A DNA stretch of 64,000 bases from NCBI GenBank assembly GCA_002943765.1, contig PQWQ01000019.1:992001-1056000 (forward strand). Reading direction: 5' to 3'. Below, in pieces: positions 44,401 through 55,391 of the stretch. The translations under genes and the position numbers were made by a program. Position 1 is the stretch's first letter. Every line of letters begins with the position of its first letter. Below the pieces are notes generated by a model that saw nothing but the letters and a program-made list of their open reading frames with translations, was not told the DNA's origin and did not search any database. This stretch comes from Psoroptes ovis (Eukaryota > Arthropoda > Arachnida > Sarcoptiformes > Psoroptidae).

Positions 44401-47400
44401 TTAATCGAATGTGAATACAAACATAAAACCTACACTTAATCATCAAATGAAACAGTGATTCAACCATTGATTAACCATTATTCAGTTTTGGTCACTTAAA
44501 CCAATTTTGATTTGATTCGAAGAAATTTTTGAAGAAATAATTTTTGCCCCGAGATAAATTGATTGATTGAATTGATATTAATTCTTTTCTATTTTTATTA
44601 AACTCACCAATCCAGAAAGTGCCCAATAGAATTGGCAACAATAATTGCGACCAAAATAGCAAATAAAATGAGTGAAGAAATAATAAATGATTTAAATCAA
44701 TCATCACAAATGATGATGATGACCAATTTGGATGATAATGAAAAGCCGATGGCCATGTGTAACAACGATTCGATAGAAGATGCTAAAACAATGGATACCA
44801 CCAGTGGTAAGTGAATTCCAAAGAAAAAATTTCAATTCAATTCATATATGCCCATAATAAACACATCGATTATCGATTTGATCGATTTGACATTTTAAAT
44901 TGTTTTTTATTTATTTTCATTCATTTGACTTTTACTAATTACAAGTTTAGTTGTACTAATTGTTATTTGTTTGTTTCAATCAAAACAATTTAAGACAATT
45001 ATGATATAGTTTTTCATTTTAAATTTCTGTGTCAGCCATTTTGTAATTTAGTTGTTGTTGTTGTTGGTGTACATATGTATTATTTTGATCCAAAATGTCA
45101 ATCATCTATGACTGAACTGGTTTTACAGTTTTCCATGAAATTTTTAAATGTTTTAGTCGAATATGTCTTTGAAAAAGTCCATAAGATTTGATTTAATTTT
45201 CTTAAGAAAAAAAGCTTTCTTAGATTCAATGTTTTGATTAACAATTTTGAAAATAGTTTGGGCTATAGTTCTCTTATCTCCTCTGTCTTCATGTCTCAAA
45301 TAAATATATTTCTTCATTGTGTCTGATCAGTTGTTTTTATTAGTTTTCACTTTTTTCAAAAACACTTTATCTGATCCAATGACAAATAGCACAGTGACAA
45401 TCGATCTGAAAACAATATTTTAAGTGAAAACCAAATTCTAAACATTTTTTGTAATTTGTCTGCTTTTGTAAAACATTGAATACATACAGTTTTTGAATGT
45501 GTCACCTGTGTGCTTGCTGATTGTGTGATTGCGATCAGACATTGAACATTGTTTGGCTTTGAACTATTAGATTTGGTTATTAGAGGCTATAGCCCTGAAA
45601 GTTTGCATTCAAAAATTGATGTTTTTTATTTAATCAATCAAAATATTCATGTTAAAATGTTGTCGCTAATACGAATATTAAAAACAATCATATTTAGAAT
45701 ATTATTTTTTGTACCTCAAAATAATAATGCCACCAACAATTCTAATGCAGTGATCACTGATGAATGTAAATCTTTTTTCAATTTTTTCACTCATTATGTT
45801 TTAATTATTGATTTATTATCATTATTTTTCAAAACAGCTGTTTGTACATCACATGATTTAGCAAAACAATCACGAGAATCAGTTGATAAGTGTATTGATG
45901 AGCTGAGCAGAAATCCAGAGAATGCTATCGAAATGGTGAATAATTATTTATCATCAAATGGCAATGTTAACAATGGTGATGATGATGATAAATCGATTCA
46001 AATATCAACATCTGCAATCAAAAATCGCCGCTTGACAATGGAAGATCGTCATGTCATTATACATAATTTGAATAAAGCATTGAATTTAGATGTATGTATA
46101 TATTTGTGTGTGTTTCACTGACTTATTATTCCACTGATTTCATTTGAAATTTAGTCGACAAATAGTTACAGTTATTATGCAATATTTGATGGACATGCTG
46201 GCATTGATGCAGCAAATTATTCTTCAGCACATTTACATCGTTATCTTACTGAAACAGAAGAGTTCAAGAAAGGCGATATGTTTGCAGCATTTCGAATGGC
46301 ATTCAAAGAAACTGATAATCAATTCATCAAGCGACTAAATGAAGATTATTTGAATGAAAAACCAAAACCAAGCGGTACAACAGCCATCTGTGCTCTGATT
46401 GAAAATAATAAAACTGTTTATTTGGCATGGGCTGGTGATTCACAGGTATTTTCTTGCTCATTTGATTTAGCCTTTTTGATAGTTGATTGTTTTATTATTC
46501 ATTAATAGGCGATTCTAGTACGTAATGGATGCTACGAAGAAATAATGTTGCCTCACAAACCAGAAATGGAAAATGAACGGATACGCATACAAGATCAAGG
46601 AGGATTGGTCATTTACATGGATACTTGGCGTGTCAATGGTATTCTTTCTGTTACAAGAGCTATCGGCGATCCTGAACATAAATCGCTGATCATTGCTGAT
46701 CCATCATTTTCATCTTTTGAGATTGATGATTCCCTAGACTTCTTAGTGCTTGGATGTGATGGTCTCTTTGATCATTTAAATGGACAAGACATTACTTCTG
46801 CTGTGTTTGAATATTTGTGCAAAAATGAAATGAACGATCCTGAAGTGGTCATTGAAAATGTGTCTGCATATCTTTCACAACAAGCTGTACAAGAAGGATC
46901 CACCGATAACATTACTTCAATCGTTTTATTCTTCAAACCATTCGAACAATTGATTGCCACCGGTGCACCATTGAAAAAAGATTTACCGGCTGATGTTGAT
47001 AATAATTCAAATGTAGAATTGCCTACCACAAATGGCGGCCATTTTCCATACACTGATTTTGCTGAATTACCGATTGGTAGTAATTATAAATTAAAATCAT
47101 CACCAACCGAGTCACTAGACAAATTACCGGACTTACAATCGTCGCCTGATAATCTAATTGATCAGTGCCCATCGGAGCCTCACATGCAAGAGCAATCAAT
47201 TGAAGAACCGTTAAAAGTTGAATCATCGAATCAGTCAGTGGCTGTAAATCCTGTTGAATTAATGAACCAAGAAAAGCCAGTTCAAGAAGGCTCTGAACAA
47301 GTGATGGATCAACCACCTCTATCAAACCAAATAGTGGACGATCACTTTGTCCAAGAATCACAACTTTTAGATGGTGACATTAAAATGTTGAATGAACCTT

Positions 47401-50400
47401 TGATTGATCAAACAAAAAGTGATCAACAACAGCAATGTTTGGATCAAAACAATGACGATAGTATCGAAGTTTATATCGACAATAATGAAGTGGTTGACGA
47501 CGACGACGAAGATGATATCGATGATGGAGAACAACAGTGTCAAGATGAATTCGGTAAGTTCATTGATTCATTCGTTTAATCCAAAGTTAGGATTATTTTG
47601 ACAATTGAAAATGTTTATGTGACAATTTTTAGATGATGTCATTAATTTAAATAATAATATGAGAATGTGTGAGAATTTTTTTTCACCTTATTTGATCTAT
47701 TTATATATGAATAGACGATAGTCATGACATGCACAAGTTATTATTTATTTCATGGCTGATTAAGGTTATATGTTAAGATGTTTGTTTGAATGAATCATTT
47801 AATTTTGATGAGAAAAAAATATATTTGAATTGTTGTTGCAAAGGGTTTTAATGTGAAAAATTCGTGATTCAGTAGTAAATAATAATGACTAGTAATTTAT
47901 TTTAATTCAAAGTCTTTTATTGTTTTTCATGATTCGGTCATCATCATTTTTTTGATTAGAATTATGCAACATATTTAGATCTTTTTGATCATAAACTATT
48001 ATTATCATGAATGAATTGTTGTTGTTGCTTCCAAATAAAAAGGATCAGGTTTCTCTTCTTTTCCCTGGAATTTAGTTTGATGCTTATTATTTTTTAGTTT
48101 TTAGAGGTTTTCGATTAAGGGTACACAGTTAATTATGGATATATAGCCAGGGTTAATGTTAATCAATTGGTGTCAAAAATATATTTCGGGTGTGTGTGTG
48201 TTAGGTTAGAAATGAAATGAAATGATAGATATTGTTATGGATGAATGAATTTTGTGGCTATGTATTTATTTTCGGGTTGTCCAAAAAGTTTTTGCCGATT
48301 TTCAAATGTTTTTCAATTAGTAAATTGGCAAAAACTTTTCGGACAACCTAATATTTGGTTGTTATTATTAATCAAACAAGTTAATTGTACTATTTCTATT
48401 TTAGTTTATTCTATTTTTGATTTATGCTTTTTCAATTGATATTTCTTTTTCCCTTTTTTATTACTGAATGTGATGTGAATGAATGATTCTTGGTGCCAAG
48501 AAACAAAACAAAACAAACAAATAAAAACCAGTATTTTTGGGGTAAAGTTTAGTTATTTGTGAATGAATGAATGCATGAATGAATGTGTGTGTATTCGAGT
48601 CGAGTTGATTTATTCTTTTGGTGGTTTTGTTTATGTAATAATATTCTTATGCTCAATCAGTAATATTTGTTTGTGTCTATGTTTTTTGGTGCTTCCAATA
48701 GTGTGTCACATCACAACAACACAATCAAATCCTTCATTTATTTGTTCATTTTCAGTGTTGAATGTAGTAGTTGTGCTGCTGTTCATCATCATGCATGTCT
48801 GACAGTGATGGTGCTTTGATGTATGAGTACTGTAATTTTAAAAAATTTTTTAAACCAAATCAATGTTTTTTTCTGTTTTTGTTTTTTTCTAAATTTGTGA
48901 TCTTTTTATATTCATTTAATTATTGTTAATAGATTTTGTACCAATCGACAACAATTCAATACTAACCGAAATGCAGACAGCCAATGATAATGAAGAAATG
49001 GTTGATGAAAAATTAATGATGATGAATGATAATAATGATTTGAATCAAACAATCGATAATGATGATCATAAACCAATCATCGAATCAAAAATGATGAATT
49101 GTGATGAGCTATTAAATAATGAAAATAATAATAGTAATATTGAAAATAATCCATACGATAATACAAACATGGATAATACTGTTATATTCGATAATTCTTT
49201 GATAATTAAAAATAATGATATTGATGACCAAGCTGAATTACCACAGCAGCAGATGATGGATGCTCATAATGAAATTCAACCGATTGATAGTAATATTGAA
49301 AATAATAATCAATCAAATGATTTGAATATGAATTTGATGGACAATGATTCGATGCAACCTTCTGGTGAAAACCATGAACCATCATCTGATGACTCAAAAT
49401 TGATAGCATTGGATGATAATCAACAACAGGTGAGTCAATCATTTTCCATTAAAAGTACTGATTTTAAAAATTTGAAATATTTTCAGCAAACAAATAATGT
49501 GACCAATGATGAATTGATAACACCTGTAATCGAAACTGATACTGGATCATCATCGACCAAAGAGTTCGATAATATAATCGATGATCAGTCACAAATGATG
49601 AATATTGAACCAGACAAATGTGTGACAAACATGGATGTTGAACAACAATTGAATTCAACACTGAAAAATCCATTTGAAATTTCAGAAAATGATTGTCTTA
49701 ATCGTACCAAAAGATTTGCTGATTTTGATGATGGTTTATTGATTCCTGAACCAATATCAGAGCCGTTGCCGCCCACTGCACCTCCGGCAACACTAGAATC
49801 AAATACAACAACAGTATTGAATGATAATAATGATAATGTTCAACATGTCGAAAATGGTATTATTAATAATAATCATATTTCATCTGATGAATATACTCCA
49901 GATTTGAATGATATCGTTATGAAAATGGAACAATTACAAATGGATAATTTACAGCAACAATCGATTTCTGCAGAGAAATCTGAAGATAAAGTAGATTTAG
50001 CTGTCAACATGAATCAAGATTCGAATGAATTAATGATGACAAAAATGGAAGATTTACCGTCAACAGAACAACCACAAAGTTACATTGTAACTGATTCAAA
50101 TGTTAATTCACAACATTCAAATATGATTGATTTGATAAGCGAATATTCGCCGATCAAAACTCCTAGTGATCAACCATCCAATGACATTGATCAAGTTAAA
50201 GATGTTGGAGATATTAAAGAATTGAAAGAAACGAAAGATCCTGAGATTTCAAAGGCTTCAGAACCACCATCGGTCACCAAGAAAACGCCAACCGTTGCAG
50301 AGAATGCCACAACAATCAATAAATTAAAATCATCAACAGCAAATGTCAAAGCAAATGTTCCCAAAACTGCTCCTGTAGTGAAAAAGACTACTGGCACTAC

Positions 50401-51262
50401 TAAACCTACTGCATCAGCTGCTACTGCAGCTAAAACGACACGTAATACGACAGTTGGTAAACCAACTACTCCAACCAATAAATTGACAACCACTAAACCA
50501 GCAGTTAAAACAACCACAGCACCTGCCGCTCCTAAACCGGCAATTACTGCGACTAAAAAGCCACTAACAACTCGACCTGCGACAACTGCGACTAGTACTA
50601 AGACTGTCGCTGCAACAGGCGCAGCAGTAAAACCTGCTCCACGTGCGCCCTTGACTAGCCGTCCAGCTGCAGCTAAACCATCTGCGACTGCACCAAAAAC
50701 AACATTGCGTCCTTCATCAACCGCTGCATCTTCAGCCGCTAAACAAGTCCCGAAAGCAAGCACTGCCGGTAGTACTGCTGTTGCTGCACGTAAACCTTTA
50801 TCTTCTTCAGTATCAGCACCGAAAACTGGTTCGATTCGCCCGGCTACCACAGCTTCAAAACCGGCTACAAATGTCAAATCTTCGGTACCGAAACCATCAC
50901 CAACAGAAAAGAAACCATCAACAGTTGGCGTCACACGTCCACCGTTAAAGAAAGCAGCACCAAATACAACTGCAGCAGCGAAACCTGGAACGCAAACCAA
51001 AGCCGTACAAAAAATTCCACGTTCTCCAATGGCAAAGTCCGCTGCAGCATCTGGTGGTTTAAGTAACGGAATTGAATCGGCTAAAGCAGTACCTAAACCT
51101 GCTACTTCAACCAATGCAAAACGTGCAAATTCTGAAGCGAATTCATTGAAACAAGAGCTGGAAGAAGCAGCAATGGCCGCAATGGTTGCATCAAACAATG
51201 AAGCGCATTCGACATTAAATGGTAATGGTGCAGTAGTTGATAATACTGAAAGTGCTATTTGA
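41447..51262 (+). CDS. PP2C-type Ser/Thr phosphatase (PPM1E/PPM1F-like) with a long low-complexity tail
   Basis: Metal-dependent phosphatase. Exons 41447-41829, 44616-44806, 45838-46091, 46155-46445, 46509-47553 and 48933-51262 stay in frame and give 1,497 residues. Exons 1-2 form a PPM1E/F-like N-terminal helical region (FLLDYQCELRYRRL, then KKCPIELATIIATKIANKM across the junction). The catalytic domain (about residues 250-515) has MEDRH, AIFDGHAGIDAA with the metal-binding Asp-Gly, SGTTAICAL, LAWAGDSQ, WRVNGILSVTRAIGDPEHK, LGCDGLFD and GSTDNIT, all diagnostic. MEDRH and the WRVNG-type block point to the POPX subgroup (PPM1E/F). Then follow an acidic Asn/Asp/Gln region and, from about residue 1170, some 250 residues of Lys/Thr/Ala/Pro repeats. 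A 57-nt in-frame stretch at 49430-49486 has ideal splice sites and may be a removable intron. Retaining the intron at 47554 would end the protein at once after GKFIDSFV. Confidence 0.85.
43067..43145. repeat. Short mariner-like palindromic MITE, copy 6
   Basis: Left arm GAGCTGTTCGGAAAGTTTTT, right arm GGCAAAAACTTTTCGTACAA followed by CCTAATA. Located in an intron. Confidence 0.78.
43860..44023. repeat. Long fold-back element, copy 6
   Basis: Starts TACAGGGTTTCAAGTTTTAA and ends ACTTGAAACCCTGCA. One of the best preserved copies, with nearly perfect pairing of the two halves. Located in an intron. Confidence 0.8.
44807..45837 (+). other. Second intron of the PP2C gene
   Basis: 1,031 nt, bounded by GTAAGTG and AAAACAG. 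A frame at 45549-46121 runs into exon 3, but its first part is AT-rich with no coding signature. No repeat-family copy seen. Confidence 0.65.
47554..48932 (+). other. Fifth intron of the PP2C gene
   Basis: 1,379 nt from GTAAGTTC to TTAATAG. It holds one short mariner-like palindrome (48271-48351). If it is not removed, the frame stops 24 bp inside it. Confidence 0.6.
48271..48351. repeat. Short mariner-like palindromic MITE, copy 7
   Basis: Left TTCGGGTTGTCCAAAAAGTT, right AAAACTTTTCGGACAACCTA then ATATT. The right end keeps the CCTAATA terminus and the arms pair over about 28 bp. Confidence 0.82.
49430..49486 (+). other. 57-nt in-frame candidate intron inside the last PP2C exon
   Basis: CAG/GTGAGT at the left and TTTTCAG/CAA at the right, 57 nt apart, divisible by three and without a stop. 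Size and borders match other introns of this window. Splicing would remove 19 residues and leave the frame intact. Confidence 0.5.
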
Positions 51263-51901
51263 AAAAAAAGGTAACAAAAGGATTTACCCCGGTCGAAACA
51301 TTTGATTGATGATGATTTCATCTAGTCGCGCATACAACGAAATCGGAAGCAGATTCAAAACAAAAAAAAGATGTCATTATGATCTTCAAACAAACAAACA
51401 AACCTTATTTGATTATATGTAAATGCTCAAATTTAGATATTCGATCATTTGATTGATGATTTTGATTATAATTCTTGTGGTGTCTTTATAACTTTAATAT
51501 ATTGATTCATATTGATTTTTTCAATTATTCTAAAAACACTATTTGATTCTGATTATTTTATGAGAATTTATTATTATTTTATTGATTAAGAGTTGTGACT
51601 AAAATTTTCTGTGAAAATTATTTCATAATGAAACTATGGTTTCTTTCTTTTTCTAAGAACACAACTTTAATTTAATTCAATTATTAAGCATAATAATCAT
51701 TTCTATTTTTTAAAATAAATATTTTACTTCTATTTTATCCTTATTTCACCTTATTTTCAATTGCTTTTTTGTCGGTTCAAGAGGGTATAATGTCATTGTG
51801 TGTGAATGTATCTCAATCCTATGACAAACCTTTGACACTGCATTATATGCATCAAAAGCATATAAATGCATGCGTATTTCAGTAACCCATTTTCGTATAA
51901 A

Positions 51902-51956
51902 AGGTCATGATGACAAAAAAAATTAGGTCATTGAAAGGCCATAAGAAAATAGGTCA
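51902..51956 (+). promoter_or_regulatory. Three spaced AGGTCA half-sites
   Basis: AGGTCA occurs at 51902, 51925 and 51951 in the same orientation (start-to-start 23 and 26 bp). AGGTCA is the half-site of many nuclear hormone receptors. Spacing is wider than classical direct repeats, so function is uncertain. Confidence 0.25.
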
Positions 51957-52481
51957 CATTTCTCGCTTTGCTTTGTAATGTTACAGTGGAGGGTGTAAAT
52001 AACGTATGGTTCAATATGTTCGAGTTTAACCCGATTTTTTTTGGAAAAGGTTTCGAACATGTACCCACTCTAATCATGGCAAGGGTGGTTACATGGTTAC
52101 AATAACCCATTTACCATAGAAGGAGGAGAGGGTGGTATTCAATAACCCGGTTACATTTTATAACGAACGGGGTGATTATTCGATCGGGTTATTCGAAGGT
52201 GGATAGTGGGTGGTGATTGTTCCGAAGTTTTCTGTGCTGATAGGGTTTCGCAAAGTTTTATCGATGACCTCTAAATCATTTGATCAATGGGTGGGTTTCA
52301 AGTCACTCGGTGCTACTGAACCACATCCAGCGAAACACTTTGTGTTGAAATAGGTGAAACTGGTTGCATATGTATGGCTCAGTTTCAAAATTAATGCGTA
52401 GAGTGCGCGATTGTCGCACAATTTTGGAAATACTAAAGTTCAATTGATGATCAACTATGGAGCAATTACAATTCTAATCAA

Positions 52482-52638
52482 GTATAAATACGAAAACATC
52501 GCTCTGATTTTCATTTAATTATCATCAAACAACTTTTAATTTTGTAAAATGAAAATAAATTATTCCTTCATCATGAATTCTCAATGGTCACATCACCTGG
52601 TCTCTTCCAACGATAGTCTTTTGAATCGATTAAATAAG
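52482..52638 (+). promoter_or_regulatory. TATA box and orphan first coding exon candidate
   Basis: GTATAAATA at 52482-52490, an initiator-like TCATTT about 30 bp later, then ATG at 52549 opening 30 codons (MKINYSFIMNSQWSHHLVSS to LNRLNK) that end exactly at AAG/GTAAGT. The layout is that of a TATA-driven first exon. No matching second exon was found on the + strand, where the next genes run the opposite way. If the donor is not used, the frame closes after 44 codons. Confidence 0.35.
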
Positions 52639-52882
52639 GTAAGTTCATTTGGATTATTTTTATTTTTATTAAAGTGTTGATCAAATGATCGATTAATGAA
52701 TGAGAAAGATTTAAAATATCGTTTTTCACTGTAAAAATGATAAATTGATTAGTATGTGCTCATTGAACACATAATTTGTTATTAAGTATTCAAACTGTAC
52801 AAAATCATCTCTGACTGGTCAAATAAATAGATTTGTGTAATGAATGATTGTGATCATATGTGTGTGTGAATGAATGAATGGA

Positions 52883-54401
52883 TTAATTAGCTGATTGTTT
52901 TTCATAGAATCGCTTTAATAATTGATCGATTTCTTCTTTGAGTGATTGATTCGACATTTGTGATTGCATTGATTGCTCATCGTTTTGCTGACCCATTCCC
53001 ATTGTTGAATTTGGTGATGCAAACAAATCAGATGGGAATGAATAACCTTCAAATTGATCCATTGGTTGATTGTTGTCTGCGATTGCTGAATTATATCGTT
53101 CATCATTCTGTAAAAATTTATAACGTGACAATATTTCATTTGTATTTCGGCTCATAGGCGATGAACTTGCAGTGGCTGTATTTGGTTGTGACTCTTCATC
53201 ATTGGCCAAAGAAATTGTGCTGCCGATTGACGGTTGTCTTGAAAAAACCATTCGGTCCTGGTGACCTTGGTTGACAGCATTAAATTGTTGTGAGGAATAA
53301 TTGTCATTAATTGGAGCATCGTTGACAGCAGCTGATTCCATGCCAAAAGGTGTTTCGAAACCGAATTCTTTTGCATATTTTGCTATTGATTTTCTCCAAT
53401 TCAGTTTATCATCAGCAGACGAAGAGGATTGGTCAGATGATTGAGTTGATTGAATTTTCTTCGATGTGTTTGCATCTTGAAAACTTAATGTCATGGATGG
53501 TTTTTCTGCTGGTGTTGATGGCAATGCAGACATCGGTTGTTCATTATTCAGTTGATAATAAGACATGGTTTTAGGCGTTGCCATCATCTGATGGGATGGC
53601 AGCGATCGACGTCCTGGTCTACTTTTACTATCACGCTTTAATGAATTGTCTGGTTGCTGCTGTACTGGATCTTCAAACGATAAAGTCATGTATGTCTGAG
53701 TTGGAGGTGCGGATGCATCAGATTGGATCGTTTGTCTTGCTTCTTGAATCGATTTTACGCTTGAAATTGGACGCCATAATGGTGCTACTGGTTGCGACGG
53801 CGAGGAATCAACGATTCGTTGTATTATGGGACTTCGATAACGTAGTATTTCTGTTCCAGCATTACTCAACATTGGTGCAGAAGTGGCTGCAGATGCATGT
53901 GTGGGTTTTTGGTCAAATATAATCGAAGTCAGCTTGGGAATCACTTGTTGATAAAATTGTTGACGATTTGCGATGGCCGACGGAGATGATGGAGAATTTT
54001 GAAGTAAAACCGATTCTATTTTTTCATTTATTAATTTTGGATAATTATTCGATTCGGATTGAACAATAATCGATGCTGCTGGTTGATTTGGGTTTGTTGT
54101 GGCCGAATTTTCATGATTAACTATTGGTGATTGGTTGCTGGTTCCAGCTGGATTCACAATCGGTTGATTCAAACGTTTAAAGTCAAAATTATCGGCCAAA
54201 GGTGTGAGACGATCATCATAAATGATTGAATTGCCTGAGATTTGAGCGAATCGGTGAAAATTTCGAAAATTCATCAATTAATTGATTACCTTTTGGATGA
54301 ATAACTTCACGATGTGCTTCGATTTCGCAGAATGAAATCGTTATGGTCAAAATTAATAAATTGATTGCCATGGACAATGATTGGCTTGGTCGCTGATACA
54401 T
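52883..54401 (-). CDS. Secreted Gln/Ser/Pro-rich protein, unknown
   Basis: Not recognised. Exons 54290-54401 and 52883-54234 (AAAG/GTAATC donor, CTCAG acceptor) give 487 residues. The N-terminus MYQRPSQSLSMAINLLILTI followed by TISFCEIEA is a signal peptide with cleavage probably after EIEA; translation could also start at the internal Met of MAINLL. An upstream in-frame ATG at 54440 would add 13 residues and is less likely. The mature part is disordered and rich in Gln, Ser, Pro and Asn. The phrase MTLSFEDP recurs as MTLSFQDA, each followed by Gln- or Lys-rich sequence, and there are dibasic sites (LKRDSK, PGRRSLP). No cysteines of a recognisable secreted domain were seen. Candidates are a cuticle, salivary or peptide-precursor protein; none is demonstrated. 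Confidence 0.65.
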
Positions 54402-55391
54402 TTTGGAAGTTTTAATATGAATCATAGAAGTGATATACATTTATGTGTTGGTTTTGTCTCGTGCATTCATTAAACAACGATGAAATCAAATGACGAGCAA
54501 AATGAAAAGATTTATTTCCAAAGAAATGATTAACACTAGCTTTCATGTGATGTTGTTTAAGTCGATCGAACAAATCTGGAAATCAAATCACAAATGAAAA
54601 TGATTTCATTTGTGACAAATGATTTTTATAGTCAGGAAACTAGAGATTTATAATCGATTTTCGCGTTTGTAGGTGAAAAGTAATTATGATCATTGTCTTA
54701 TTTACTTTCATTTTCCCGATAAATTCCCAAAAAATGTCCTGTTCCACAAAGTAGACTAATTTTCCCTAACCGTTTTCATTATCCGTATGGATTTTCTGTC
54801 GTGTTTCATTGAACTAAGAAAATGTTTGTCAACACACAAAATGACTGATTTAAATAAACAATTTTATGCGAACAGAGCGAAACAAAAAAGATTTGTTTTG
54901 TTGAATATCGGTTCAACGATTTGTCAACCAACTTTTTTGTTGACTGTTTTTTTTCTCAATCATTTTCAAGCTTGGTAATTATCATTCCTAATCGACTACT
55001 TTCCTTTGCGAAAATGTGTTCAGACCAGAGGTAACCGTGCATTGAAGGCGTGTTAATCATTTGTTGCATCAGCATTCATTTAATAATTATCACCTGTATT
55101 AAGTGATTTGAATGCTAATGATTTGTTTGGCGGAAATGTTTGTGTAATTTCAAATATTATTGAAAGAATAGATATCAATATTTGAATTGAGATTAAACGA
55201 AAAATAATTAATTTATTTGTGATTCAATGATTTACAATGATTACAATGAATTTTTGATGCAAAATATTTTGTCCAACTCAGAAAAAGAATGGAATGACTT
55301 GTTCAATATTGGTTTGTTTGTTTACAATTTAAGATTAATGTGAAATATTATACATTTAATGGATCGACATGTGTTCATGTTGATGATGAGG
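54402..55391. other. Intergenic spacer
   Basis: 990 bp between the start of the secreted-protein gene and the 3' end of the P-loop gene, both on the - strand. A frame at 54787-54978 has no support. No repeat-family copy found. Confidence 0.55.

Larger units (their letters stand above)
41830..44615 (+). other. 2.8-kb first intron of the PP2C gene
   Basis: Inferred from in-frame joining of exon 1 (…FLLLK) to KCPIELATI. It contains a short mariner-like palindrome (43067-43145) and a long fold-back element (43860-44023). No nested gene recognised. Confidence 0.65.
51263..52882. other. Intergenic region with a compositionally odd segment
   Basis: 1.6 kb between the PP2C stop and the 3' end of the secreted-protein gene (-). 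The first 500 bp are ordinary AT-rich 3' flank. From about 51780 to 52400 the sequence is visibly richer in G on the + strand and repeats AACCC-type motifs. A TATA box and first-exon candidate follow at 52482-52638. Confidence 0.6.

Noticed and set aside
45549..45837. Upstream part of a 190-codon frame at the PP2C third exon
   Set aside because: Opens at TTG; the stretch before the AAAACAG acceptor is AT-rich and unlike phosphatase N-termini, whereas splicing from 44806 joins perfectly.
46772..47361. - strand frames of 93 and 112 codons
   Set aside because: Antisense shadows of the phosphatase exon.
50191..51321. 376-codon open frame on the - strand
   Set aside because: It lies exactly antisense to the Lys/Thr/Ala/Pro-rich tail of the phosphatase. 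Its Ala/Val/Gly-rich product is what the complement of those codons gives, and it has no start context or motif.
52130..52260. Possible bacterial or mitochondrial insertion in the G-rich block
   Set aside because: No open frame, rRNA or tRNA signature; composition alone is not enough to claim transfer.
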